Assembly (NCBI RefSeq): GCF_030540775.2
Contig: NZ_CP141266.1
Span: 523,501 to 587,500, forward strand
From: Flavivirga abyssicola
Lineage (GTDB): Bacteria > Bacteroidota > Bacteroidia > Flavobacteriales > Flavobacteriaceae
Length of the DNA: 64,000 bases
Reading direction: 5' to 3'
A program made the position numbers and the translations under genes. Below, piece by piece: positions 44,162-53,063 of this stretch (position 1 is the stretch's first letter; each line of letters opens with the position of its first letter). The notes below the pieces were generated by a model. That model saw only the letters and a list, made by a program, of their open reading frames with translations. It searched no databases and was not told the origin of the DNA.

Positions 44162-45247
44162 ATGGCAAAATTTAATAGAACAATACCTTATAACGATTTA
44201 CCTCTTTTACCACCAAAGAAGGATTTAGAAACTACAAAAGTATTGCGAAAAACTATTGATGCCAGTAGAGCCTTGGCTCAACTTAATGGGATGCTTACCA
44301 ATTTACCAAATCCTACGTTGTTTTTAGATACGATACACTTACAAGAGGCTAAAGCTAGTTCTGAAATAGAAAATATCATTACTACTAATGATGATTTGTA
44401 TAAAGCTATAGTCGCTGATAAAAAGTTTGATAATCCTGCAACGAAAGAAGTCATAAGTTATAAAGAAGCACTTTGGGATGGTTTACGAGACATTGAAAAA
44501 CGCCCTTTTATAACTACTAATTTATGTGTAGACATAGTACAAAGCATAAAAAAGAATACTGCCGGTATAAGAACAACACCAGGAACTGCTCTTAAAAATG
44601 CAAAAGGAGATACTATTTACACACCACCAACTGGGGAAGACACTATAAGAAAGAAACTAGCCAATCTTGAAACTTTTATTAATGGAGAAGATACTATTGA
44701 TCCACTAATTAAAATGGCGTTAATGCATTATCAATTTGAAGCCATACATCCCTTTAGTGATGGTAATGGTAGAACTGGTCGTATTTTATTGTTACTATAT
44801 TTAAAGATTGAAAACCTTTTAGATACGCCTGCTATTTATTTAAGTGAATACATTATTAAAAATAAAGCAGATTACTATGTGAAATTACGGAATGTTACAG
44901 AAAATGAAGATTGGGAAGCATGGGTACTTTATATGCTTGAAATGATAGAATTTACTGCAAATAAAGGCTTAAAGCGTCTAAAAGATGTAACAGCGCTTAT
45001 GAAGATTATGTCTGAAGAAGTAAAAGCTACAATACCCAAGGTATATTCTAAAGAACTTATAGAAATCTTATTTAGATTGCCTTATACAAAACGTCAATTT
45101 TTAATTGATGCAGGATTAGGTACTCCGAAAACTGTTGGTAATTATCTCATGGAATTAGAACATGCTGGTTTTTTAACTTCTCAAAAAGTAGGTAAAGAAA
45201 AATTATACTTAAACCATAGTTTAATGGCTGTTTTAGAGAAAGATTAA
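44162..45247 (+). CDS. Fic-domain AMP-transferase, class II (self-inhibited)
   Basis: 361 residues. N-terminal Fic_N domain with inhibitory helix motif SSEIEN (66-71, fitting [ST]xxxE[GN], Glu70), then the Fic core with HPFSDGNGRTGR (catalytic His196), and a C-terminal winged-helix part (TKRQFLIDAGLGTPKTVGNYLMELEHAGFL). Such proteins transfer AMP from ATP to target side chains, or de-AMPylate them, and are kept silent by their own helix. No separate antitoxin gene is next to it. Two 29-base direct repeats upstream suggest regulation. Common in Bacteroidota; target unknown. Confidence 0.93.
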   Translation: MAKFNRTIPYNDLPLLPPKKDLETTKVLRKTIDASRALAQLNGMLTNLPNPTLFLDTIHLQEAKASSEIENIITTNDDLYKAIVADKKFDNPATKEVISYKEALWDGLRDIEKRPFITTNLCVDIVQSIKKNTAGIRTTPGTALKNAKGDTIYTPPTGEDTIRKKLANLETFINGEDTIDPLIKMALMHYQFEAIHPFSDGNGRTGRILLLLYLKIENLLDTPAIYLSEYIIKNKADYYVKLRNVTENEDWEAWVLYMLEMIEFTANKGLKRLKDVTALMKIMSEEVKATIPKVYSKELIEILFRLPYTKRQFLIDAGLGTPKTVGNYLMELEHAGFLTSQKVGKEKLYLNHSLMAVLEKD

Positions 45248-45597
45248 TACATCTATTTCACGGGGCAAAATGACGTAGGTGGAAGTAATTATTGATGTTG
45301 TGCCAGGAAAAAATAAATAAAGTACATTATGGAAATAATGTGCTTTTTTTATGTGCGGTGTTGAGGTGTGTAAATGAAATGAATGATTCCCTGATAAGGG
45401 ATTAAATGAATGTAATTTACTTACCGCAGACACATGGGGACATTGATAATTGCTGGAAGCTACTCCTTTGAATGGGTGGGGGGGGGGAAAGAGGCACACG
45501 GATTTTAAGTCCTTGTATCTGTTATACTAATGCGGAGAAAGAGGGATATTCCGCCTCGGAAATTTTATAAATTGTCCTTTATCTAAGACAAGTTAAT
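45248..45597. other. Spacer with a run of ten G residues
   Basis: 350 bases between the convergent Fic and DUF1801 genes. They contain G10 at 45478-45487 in otherwise A+T-rich DNA. No gene is supported, though a minus-strand frame of 88 codons crosses it. Confidence 0.4.
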
Positions 45598-45963
45598 TTA
45601 AGGATTTTCTTTTTCTTGATGCCATTTTAAACTTAGGGACAAAATTGACTTAATTGACTCCATAGGCAAATCTGTTTGAGGGTTTATTCTAAGTAGCGCA
45701 ATGCTTCTGTGATTTGTTTGCTCTAGGTCGGGATGGTTTAATTGTTTTCCTTCTTCTATTAGAAGACAAGGTTCATTTGTTTTTTTATCTACCCATAAAT
45801 AACAAAACACACTTTCTCTGTACTTAAAAACTGGAGTTTTGTACTTTACTGATTCAGTCAAAAATTGATTGTGACTCAATACTATATCCCTCAAGGCCAA
45901 TAAGCATTCTCTATTTTGTTCATTTTGGTTTAAGAAATAATCGTCAATTTCTTTAAGCATCAT
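45598..45963 (-). CDS. DUF1801-family protein
   Basis: About 121 residues from the ATG at 45963; the open frame also reaches an upstream GTG at 46008, but that adds a residue stretch not needed by the domain. LALRDIVLSH, LTESVKYKTPVFKYRESVFCYLWV and the later QTDLPMESIKSILSLSLKWH fit DUF1801 (YdhG-like) single-domain proteins. Function is unknown in the family. It is transcribed leftwards, about 480 bases from the restriction-like operon, and is probably a separate unit. Confidence 0.75.
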   Translation of the reverse strand: MMLKEIDDYFLNQNEQNRECLLALRDIVLSHNQFLTESVKYKTPVFKYRESVFCYLWVDKKTNEPCLLIEEGKQLNHPDLEQTNHRSIALLRINPQTDLPMESIKSILSLSLKWHQEKENP

Positions 45964-46443
45964 GCTATTCTTATCATTTCTAACAAATATAAAATCTATA
46001 AGAGACACTTTGTGTCAGGCGTACTGATTTTTTAATTGCCTTAAAGATACTTATAAATAGTACTTAATAATGTTTGAAGTTCTAAATTGAGCGCAAAGGC
46101 AAGCTGCTATTTTACATAATGGCGTTATTACTACAGCTTTGGGGATGTGGTGGGTGTAGCCGCTGATGTTATAACAGACCGTTATGTAACTTAGCTTGGG
46201 ATAGGGTTTAAATTATTAGCTTTTTGTTGGAGCAGCTCTTTATAGTTGTGAAATGAGGTACGAATGGAACAAGCTGTAATGTGCTGCAAATGCGTTGGAA
46301 ATTTAAACACTATAGAAGTGTGGCGCGCGGAACAAACCAAAAGACAGAGGGTTTTGAGCTTTCGTCAGGCTCAAGCCAGGGCAAGCGAGAAAACTGGGTT
46401 TTGGTTTGTGGGGAATTAAAATTCCAAAACAATACCTATCATT
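45964..46443. other. 480-base spacer, less A+T rich, no supported gene
   Basis: The stretch separates the DUF1801 gene from the end of the restriction-like operon. It has a noticeably higher G+C content around 46120-46200 and 46320-46400 than its neighbours. An open frame on the plus strand (46281-46463) overlaps the HNH gene and is not credible. It may mark the island edge. Confidence 0.35.
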
Positions 46444-47241
46444 TTAACTTTTTGATGGATTAACTCTTCTATGGTTCTCTAAATAATCTAAATTTGGCCA
46501 CCACAATTTATTTTTTGGTAGTATTATTTTCTGGTTATTAAAGCTACCTGTTAAGGTTTCATCATGACTTGATGATTGTTTTAGCTTTGGGTTAATCATT
46601 ATTTTGTAATTATCACTTATTTTGATGTACCCTTTATCAAATAAACCATGATGATTAGCACATAAAAGCAGTCCATTACAAATATCCATTTTTTGATTAT
46701 TATTTGACTTGGACCATGGTATTATATGAGCTGCTTGTAAAATAATTTTGTAACTGATGCCACAAATAGCACATTTAGATTTATATGCTTTTAATAATGC
46801 TTTCCGGAAAATTATTTGAGCTGTTCCTCGAACTTTAACTTTCTGGAAAACTGTATTTGATTTTTCAGGTTTTTCTAATAGTGTATTAATTAAATCCTGT
46901 TCGTTTTCTTCTGTTAACGCATAGTTAAAAGGGTTTGTAAACTGTGACCAATTGTAGTTGTAAACTTCTCTCTTGCCTTCTTTAATATTATCTCTATCCC
47001 AAGCAATAAAACCTTTTCCAGGCATACCACTTTCATCTCCTATGAGAATTGTAAGAGGTGGTAATTTATTCTCTAAACAATATTCTTGAATAACCGCAAG
47101 CACAAATCTAATGGCTCTATGGTGTATGCCAATTTTATCACCGAGCCCCTTGTATCTAACAAAGTCTTTCTTTTCTGCAACTTTTATTAATACTTCCCAT
47201 GCTTTTGCTGCTCGTTGATGTTGGTTTACTTCTTTACTCAT
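46444..47241 (-). CDS. HNH endonuclease with N-terminal DNA-binding domain
   Basis: About 265 residues from the ATG at 47241, which overlaps the preceding stop by 8 bases; an upstream in-frame start at 47271 overlaps more. The N-terminal part (about 10-85) resembles the winged-helix of alkyltransferase-like proteins: YKGLGDKIGIHHRAIRFVLAVIQEYC, LPPLTILIGDESGMPGKGF. The C-terminal HNH has CAICGISYK, AAHIIPWSKSNNN, MDICNGLLLCANHHGLFDKGYI. It should bind DNA and cleave it with a metal. It is the last gene of the hip-hsd operon, so it is a candidate nuclease of that system in place of HsdR. Confidence 0.85.
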   Translation of the reverse strand: MSKEVNQHQRAAKAWEVLIKVAEKKDFVRYKGLGDKIGIHHRAIRFVLAVIQEYCLENKLPPLTILIGDESGMPGKGFIAWDRDNIKEGKREVYNYNWSQFTNPFNYALTEENEQDLINTLLEKPEKSNTVFQKVKVRGTAQIIFRKALLKAYKSKCAICGISYKIILQAAHIIPWSKSNNNQKMDICNGLLLCANHHGLFDKGYIKISDNYKIMINPKLKQSSSHDETLTGSFNNQKIILPKNKLWWPNLDYLENHRRVNPSKS

Positions 47242-48298
47242 TACGAATTTTTGAAGAGTTTCTGGATTCATTTATAGCCTCTATCAAAGAGTCATAATTT
47301 TTAAGCTCTGATAAGAAAGGTGACTTAAGAAACCCTAAATGCTTATTTGAATCATCATCAATGATTGTATCAAAGGATTTTTGAATTGTATTTTTTGTTT
47401 TACGCTGTTTCTCCAAAACATCACCCAACCAGCTTTTGCCATTTTGTGCTACCTGTCCGAAAAATCTTTTACCTATTTTAAATATGTAATCCCATGATTC
47501 TATTTCTTCATTAAATTTGGCATCACAGACAATATCAATTTTCAATTCTTTTTCTTCTATACGTTCTTTTTTATTTATGTATTTGAATAAAGTTTTAGGC
47601 TCTACTTTAACATTAAAATCTATTTTTGGATGGTTTTTATTAAACGGATAAAATATTTTCTTGCCTTTTTTTAAGATATCCGTTTCCCCTTTAGAATCAG
47701 AATTACAATCATTACATAATGGAAATAAATTGTTGAAGTTAACAGCAGAAAATGGGTAATGTTTTAAGGGTAAGTAATGATCATATGCCGAATGACCTTT
47801 ATCGTAAACATTTTTAATAATACCATATCCGCAGCCTGGGCAAAAACTAAACTCATTATCCCATATTAAATCGTCATAATATTCCTTTTTTGTACCAAAT
47901 TCAGAGAATACATCTTTCCAAGAAAGAAATTTAGAATATAATTCCTTAAAAAAGTCTATTAATAATCCTGAAATTTCATCTTTAACAGAAGATATAGGCA
48001 ACCTCTTCGTTGGATTTAAACACAGATACTCAATATTGTTATTGTTATCAAAAACCTCAATCAATTTTACCCTTTCTTTATTATCTAATTTTTTACTCTC
48101 TTTATAAATAGTTTCAATGGACTTTTTAAACCAATCTGAACGATTATTATCATATAATTTTACTAAAATAGGATATGCCTTTAACTTTGTATAACAGTCT
48201 TCGTTATCTGCTTTACATATAACTTCTACAACCAGATTTCTAATCAAATCATGAGCTTTAAAAATTTTATGTTCTATTTTATGATAACTATATAGCAT
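47234..48298 (-). CDS. HNH-type nuclease partner of the ATPase (Septu/PtuB-like context)
   Basis: 354 residues. A helical N-terminal half is followed by a zinc-type HNH: FCPGCGYG, then AYDHYLPLKHYPFSAVNFNNLFPLCNDCNSDSKG, with four Cys for structural zinc and a D-H pair at the active site. The C-terminal part (about 230-354) is helical. Its ATG overlaps the stop of the ATPase by one base (TAATG), which implies translational coupling. An AAA ATPase with an HNH nuclease partner is the arrangement of Septu (PtuA-PtuB). This call of function rests on context; the family assignment was not searched. Confidence 0.82.
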   Translation of the reverse strand: MLYSYHKIEHKIFKAHDLIRNLVVEVICKADNEDCYTKLKAYPILVKLYDNNRSDWFKKSIETIYKESKKLDNKERVKLIEVFDNNNNIEYLCLNPTKRLPISSVKDEISGLLIDFFKELYSKFLSWKDVFSEFGTKKEYYDDLIWDNEFSFCPGCGYGIIKNVYDKGHSAYDHYLPLKHYPFSAVNFNNLFPLCNDCNSDSKGETDILKKGKKIFYPFNKNHPKIDFNVKVEPKTLFKYINKKERIEEKELKIDIVCDAKFNEEIESWDYIFKIGKRFFGQVAQNGKSWLGDVLEKQRKTKNTIQKSFDTIIDDDSNKHLGFLKSPFLSELKNYDSLIEAINESRNSSKIRNE

Positions 48299-49995
48299 TA
48301 TTTCTTTTTAAGTTCATTCAGTTTAGTAAACAGTAGAATTTTTTCTATTGAATCTCCTAAATCATTTGTTCTATTTTTATATGTTCTTACTTCTTCTTCT
48401 GTTAACGACTTTTTGTTTTTTATTTCTTCTTCAATTTCTAAAATAATTCTTGACGAAAAATCTCCAATAGTATTACCTCTATTAAAAATATTATCCATGA
48501 TTAAGTCTACTGAAGTTCCAAAAGTTCTAAAATTCATGTTAAAAGCACTTTTTGGTTGCTTTCCTTTTTCAAAAACTAATACTTTATCTGGGAAACAGTC
48601 TGAAATAATGAAGGGTGAATGTGAAGTGATTAGGATATCCCTCATTAAATGATTGGTTCCACTTTTACTTAAACTATCCTTTAGTAAACTTATAAACTCT
48701 GAACGCCACTCTGGATTAAAATGTGTTTCTGGCTCATCAAGAAGCATCAATGTGTTTTTATCTTTTAAAATCAAACAAATACCCATTGTGTGTAGAAACT
48801 GATGCTCTCCATCTGAAAATGCCTTTAATAACATTTTGTCTAATGAGTTTTTCTTCTTTATTTTAAATAAATTGAAATGAAATACGAGTTCTGACTCTTC
48901 AAAAGAAGGAACTTTATACATGGCATATAAACTATCTGAATTATAAATCTCTTTCTTAAGCGACTTACTAACTACTCTTAAATTTAATAAATTGAGTATT
49001 TGAAATGCCTTAAATAGCTCTATTGGCGAGTTAAAATGTATCTTAAAGGCTTTTTTTAATTCACTACTTTTAGTTTTAGAATCTTGATCAAAATAAAAAT
49101 CTAATATTTCTATTTTATCATTAGTATTTTGGAATACTGCAGTAGCGCAACTACGCAATTTTTCTAGAATCTCATCTGCAAGTGGTAATAGGTAACCAAG
49201 TTCTGGGTCGTCTGCTTTATGGTATAATTTATGGTCGTTTATTACTAATCTAAAACTATGTAACTTATCTATTTCTAGTTGTTCTTTAATAGGTTCTAAG
49301 GTATCATCATCTTGAATTAAAAAGTTTGCCAGCAATATGGCTTGACTCATATGATAATCCATATACACTAAACTACTTTCGGGTTTTTCATTTAGGTTAT
49401 AAGTAAGCTTTAATTTATTTCTATTTTTAAGATGATAATAGTACTCGTCTAATTGTAGTAATCTTGATTTAACAAATGGAAGGCTTAAAATCTCATTTTC
49501 TCCTGAAGAGTATCCAATAACTAATTCTGGTAAATAACTTCTTATTGGGTTTGAAATCTCTATAAATACAGATTCTGTAATTTGGTCTTGAGCAGTAATT
49601 TTAATCTTTGGCGCTTCTAACTTCTCTTTTCGTATAATTACATTGGCATAATCTTCTACAGATTTTTTTTCGCTCTCTTTAGGAATTATGTAATATTCTA
49701 ATTCATAAGCTATAGGGTCTGATTTTTTTAAGTCAAAATCGTTATCTAAAAACTCTGATGTATTAGAATCAAGTGTACTGCATTCTAAATGATAAAAAAT
49801 ATTAGCCAACGCTTCTAATACATTAGACTTACCACTACCGTTTAAACCTGCGAAACAATATGGATGAAATTGCGTCCATTTTTCATTAGGTTCATCTTCT
49901 CTAAAAAGGACTGTAAAATCTTCAAAACCTTTTTTTGCTTTAATTTTTTTTAAGCTACGAAACTGTTCTAATATAGTAAGCCTTACTAATTTCAT
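48298..49995 (-). CDS. AAA/SMC-like ATPase associated with a restriction-type operon
   Basis: 565 residues. Walker A FAGLNGSGKSNVLEALA near residue 50, a long coiled or helical insert, an ABC-type signature FSDGEHQFLHTMG, Walker B LMLLDEPETHFNP and a switch His in LITSHSPF. Such OLD/RecF-like ATPases are annotated next to type I systems (RloA-like) and form the A component of Septu-like systems. It overlaps the HsdS stop by 4 bases (ATGA) and the following HNH start by one base. It lacks its own nuclease domain (no Toprim seen after about 500), so the adjacent HNH protein is the likely effector. It may sense foreign DNA or nucleotides. Confidence 0.88.
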   Translation of the reverse strand: MKLVRLTILEQFRSLKKIKAKKGFEDFTVLFREDEPNEKWTQFHPYCFAGLNGSGKSNVLEALANIFYHLECSTLDSNTSEFLDNDFDLKKSDPIAYELEYYIIPKESEKKSVEDYANVIIRKEKLEAPKIKITAQDQITESVFIEISNPIRSYLPELVIGYSSGENEILSLPFVKSRLLQLDEYYYHLKNRNKLKLTYNLNEKPESSLVYMDYHMSQAILLANFLIQDDDTLEPIKEQLEIDKLHSFRLVINDHKLYHKADDPELGYLLPLADEILEKLRSCATAVFQNTNDKIEILDFYFDQDSKTKSSELKKAFKIHFNSPIELFKAFQILNLLNLRVVSKSLKKEIYNSDSLYAMYKVPSFEESELVFHFNLFKIKKKNSLDKMLLKAFSDGEHQFLHTMGICLILKDKNTLMLLDEPETHFNPEWRSEFISLLKDSLSKSGTNHLMRDILITSHSPFIISDCFPDKVLVFEKGKQPKSAFNMNFRTFGTSVDLIMDNIFNRGNTIGDFSSRIILEIEEEIKNKKSLTEEEVRTYKNRTNDLGDSIEKILLFTKLNELKKK

Positions 49996-51401
49996 TTAAC
50001 TTGTAATTTTAAATTGTTATCAGTAAGTTCTTGTATAATTTCGTCTTCCTCAATTAATTGAAATAGCTTTTCTTTTGCATTAGAATAATCCTTTAAATCA
50101 TCAAACTTTTTTGAATCGAATAAATCAATTAAAAATTGAAGCCTTTTTTTATTTCCTTTTAAATCTTCAAACGTGAATTTTTTAATTAACTCTTTGAATA
50201 TTGGCTCTTCATCTATTACCGTACCTTCTTTAAAAGCATTTTGTAGTACAGATTGAAAAAGAGCTTTCATTAGTGATAAAGATTCTTCCATTTGATTTCT
50301 TAACTCATCTAACTGCTTAACTATTATTGAAAAGTCGTTTTGTAGCTTTAAGTCTGGAACAGGTATTTTTATTTCCCTTAATTTGATGAGACTTATTTCT
50401 TTGAATGTAGCTCCCTTCAATTGTTTATCAAGTAAAAATTGAAAACCACTACTTAATAAAGTATAGTATAAAAAGGAAGGATTAATAAGTTCTTTATTTG
50501 TGCTTAAAATAGCAATACCTCTTGTCAAATTATATCCTACAAATTCCTTACTTATATAAGCAACATCACCCACATTAGCTCTTATAGTTAACAATACATC
50601 ACCTTCAGCACAAATAGTTCTATTGTATTTTTCAGAGATTTTTTCACTTGTTTTTAATTGGGTAGAAATATTAATTGCTCCATTTTTTATATCTCCAGAT
50701 CTTAAATATGGAACCCCATTTTCAATATGAGGACCCGCTTGTACTATCCCATAAGTTATACCCTTATCTTTTTTTACTATTTGATTTAACTTTTTTAATG
50801 GATATTTATTTTGATTATTTACTGGATCACCAAACTCCCTATGATATATCGATTTTGATAGTTTATTGATAACCTCAATCATCTCAATACGGTTATCAAT
50901 AGATGATTGAATTAGATTTAAACTCTCCACAATTTTTCTCTGAAATTCTAAACTCTTTGGAAATTTAATTGATAAGCTCTTTAATGATTTATTGTTTAGA
51001 ATAGGTATTGTAGCTCTATTTGCCTTAAATTTCAAAAGCTTTTTATTTAGATAAACCCAATAATAGAAGAAATGAGGAAGAATAATTTTATTGTTTACAT
51101 TTATTCCTGTAATTTGTTGGTTTGACGCTACTGGCTTTTTTACCACAGCTACTTTAGCAATATTTTCTCCAATTGTAGATATTAATACTGTATTACTAGT
51201 ATGTAAAAATGCTTGCTTTTCAATTACAGCTAAACCTGTAAGAGTCCTTTCTGATGAAAGAATAAACATTTGGCCTTTCAAGTCTCCTGGTGTAACGAAC
51301 GGAATATTTCCATCAAAATACAATGACTCTTTGGTGCTTGGTGTTTTCCCAGTTTTTATTGAAAGGACTATATCTTCAATTTTTTTTGAAATAAATTCCA
51401 T
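49992..51401 (-). CDS. hsdS: Type I restriction-modification specificity subunit HsdS
   Basis: 469 residues from the ATG at 51401; the open frame also has a TTG at 51419. Two target recognition domains are visible: FISKKIEDIVLSIKTGKTPST... with PHFFYYW and VESLNLIQSSIDNRIEMIEVINKL, then YPLKKLNQIVKKDKGITYGIVQAGP... with PSFLYYTLLSS and IIVKQLDELRNQMEESLSLMKALFQSVLQ. The spacer helices between them set the split target sequence. An extra acidic, helical tail (about 395-469) follows the second coiled region. It pairs with the HsdM encoded upstream. The target sequence cannot be predicted from sequence alone. Confidence 0.92.
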   Translation of the reverse strand: MEFISKKIEDIVLSIKTGKTPSTKESLYFDGNIPFVTPGDLKGQMFILSSERTLTGLAVIEKQAFLHTSNTVLISTIGENIAKVAVVKKPVASNQQITGINVNNKIILPHFFYYWVYLNKKLLKFKANRATIPILNNKSLKSLSIKFPKSLEFQRKIVESLNLIQSSIDNRIEMIEVINKLSKSIYHREFGDPVNNQNKYPLKKLNQIVKKDKGITYGIVQAGPHIENGVPYLRSGDIKNGAINISTQLKTSEKISEKYNRTICAEGDVLLTIRANVGDVAYISKEFVGYNLTRGIAILSTNKELINPSFLYYTLLSSGFQFLLDKQLKGATFKEISLIKLREIKIPVPDLKLQNDFSIIVKQLDELRNQMEESLSLMKALFQSVLQNAFKEGTVIDEEPIFKELIKKFTFEDLKGNKKRLQFLIDLFDSKKFDDLKDYSNAKEKLFQLIEEDEIIQELTDNNLKLQVK

Positions 51402-51402
51402 A

Positions 51403-53055
51403 CTAAAATTCTTTTTCAAAAATTTTTAATGATTCCTTTATTATATTTTCAAGTTCACTTAATTTCTTTATCAACTTTTCAGGCGGTTCATAATTCTTGT
51501 CTTCAAAAACAAATTCTTTGTAAAAATTAAAGTTTAGCTCCAGAGCATTATCTTCAATATCTTTTAAAGGGACATAGAAGTGATTTTGCTTCCTGTCTTT
51601 TTGAGGATTATTTCTTTTATCTTTAGTTTTATACTCATTAATCAGTATGGGTAACGGATAGTCATCTTTAATTTTTTTTCTACTACTATCTAGAGTGTAC
51701 CCATCAGATTCCAGACCATAGAACCAAACCTTTTTAGTATGAAATGTTTTGCTATTGAATTGTTTTTTTGTGAATACTAAAATAGACGTTTTAACAGCGG
51801 TATATGGGTTAAACACACCACTTGGCATAGAAATTACAGCCTCTAAATCGCAATCCTTTAAAAGTATTTCTCTAGTTTTTTTGTATGTTTTACTTGAACT
51901 AAATAATACCCCTTCTGGCACGACCACAGCAGCACGACCACCTTTTTTGAGCATATAAATGATACGTTCTAAAAATAACAACTCAGTTTTTAGCGTTTGA
52001 TTTTTCTTTGCATCTGGTTTGATATCATAAATCCTATTAAGGTTTTTACTAATAACCTTACTATTTACTTTGGCAGCAAATGGTGGATTGGCCAGTATGT
52101 AACTATACTCTTCTTTCCCCCAATTAGTTGTTTTTTTAGTGGGCGATTTTGTAGTTTTGATACTTGCCTTTACTTTGCCATCTATTAAATTGCCTACAGT
52201 AATTTGATTTAAATATTTCTGCTCAAAATAATCTTCATACTGATTTGATAGTGTATTTAAATGAATGATATGTGGTTTTTCAATACCATGCATCATCATA
52301 TTCATCATACCTATACGTACCATGGTTGCATCAATATCAAAACCATAAAACGTATTCTCTTTTAAACGTTGTTTGTCATCTTCTGATAACTTATCGCCAT
52401 CTAATCCTTTTGGTAACTGGTTGTCTTCATCTAATTCTACTTTTTTAGAATTTTCTTTTAGTACATATTGGAAGCTCCCTACTAAAAAACCAGAACTTCC
52501 ACTTGTTACATCACAAATTTTAGTATCTGAATCAACAATTGTTGGCGCAACTAATTCTGCCATCATTTGGATAATGTGCCTTGGTGTACGGAATTGTCCA
52601 TTTTTACCAGCTTCGTTAGTAGCTCTTAACAGGTATTCATAAACATCTCCTAATAAATCTTGAAAGTTTTGGTGTTTGCTTTCTTCTTTTTCAACTAACG
52701 TAAATATCTCATCAATAATACTTACAGCGTCTTCTAATAGTGATGGTGTAGAGATACCAAACTTTGCTTTTTTCATTTCTTCCGCAAAAGGATCTTCTTC
52801 TTCTTCTTCATTAGATAAATCGTTTTGAATAAAATGAAAAACTTCATCGAACTTTGCTTTTAGTTCATTTCCATTTAGCTTATGGTACTTACTCCATTTA
52901 AATTTATCATCTACCTCTTCATGAAACTTCTCTAATCGTTTCATGAAAATTAAATAAGAAATATTTTCGATAGCTGTTATCGGGTTTGAGAGACCTCCAC
53001 CCCAAAGTCTATCCCACAATAACTGTATCTTACCTTTTATACCTGTTGTTAACAT
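51403..53055 (-). CDS. hsdM: Type I restriction-modification methyltransferase HsdM
   Basis: 550 residues. HsdM_N domain (GKIQLLWDRLWGGGLSNPITAIENISYLIFMKRLEKFHEEVDD) is followed by the N6-adenine methylase core: ICDVTSGSSGFLVGSFQYVL as motif I (Ser in place of the common Cys) and ILANPPFAAKVNSKV as the catalytic NPPF. With HsdS it would methylate adenines at an asymmetric split site. Its start lies 8 bases after the HipT-like stop, and HsdS follows after one base, so it is in the middle of a single operon. The N-terminal LWGGGLSNP is a known HsdM_N sequence. Confidence 0.94.
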   Translation of the reverse strand: MLTTGIKGKIQLLWDRLWGGGLSNPITAIENISYLIFMKRLEKFHEEVDDKFKWSKYHKLNGNELKAKFDEVFHFIQNDLSNEEEEEDPFAEEMKKAKFGISTPSLLEDAVSIIDEIFTLVEKEESKHQNFQDLLGDVYEYLLRATNEAGKNGQFRTPRHIIQMMAELVAPTIVDSDTKICDVTSGSSGFLVGSFQYVLKENSKKVELDEDNQLPKGLDGDKLSEDDKQRLKENTFYGFDIDATMVRIGMMNMMMHGIEKPHIIHLNTLSNQYEDYFEQKYLNQITVGNLIDGKVKASIKTTKSPTKKTTNWGKEEYSYILANPPFAAKVNSKVISKNLNRIYDIKPDAKKNQTLKTELLFLERIIYMLKKGGRAAVVVPEGVLFSSSKTYKKTREILLKDCDLEAVISMPSGVFNPYTAVKTSILVFTKKQFNSKTFHTKKVWFYGLESDGYTLDSSRKKIKDDYPLPILINEYKTKDKRNNPQKDRKQNHFYVPLKDIEDNALELNFNFYKEFVFEDKNYEPPEKLIKKLSELENIIKESLKIFEKEF

Positions 53056-53063
53056 ACTGATTA

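Noticed and set aside
45233-45499. Minus-strand frame of 88 codons crossing the G10 tract
   Set aside because: It overlaps the Fic end, has low-complexity composition and includes the G run translated as prolines.
46281-46463. Plus-strand frame of 60 codons
   Set aside because: It overlaps the end of the HNH gene on the other strand and has no family features.
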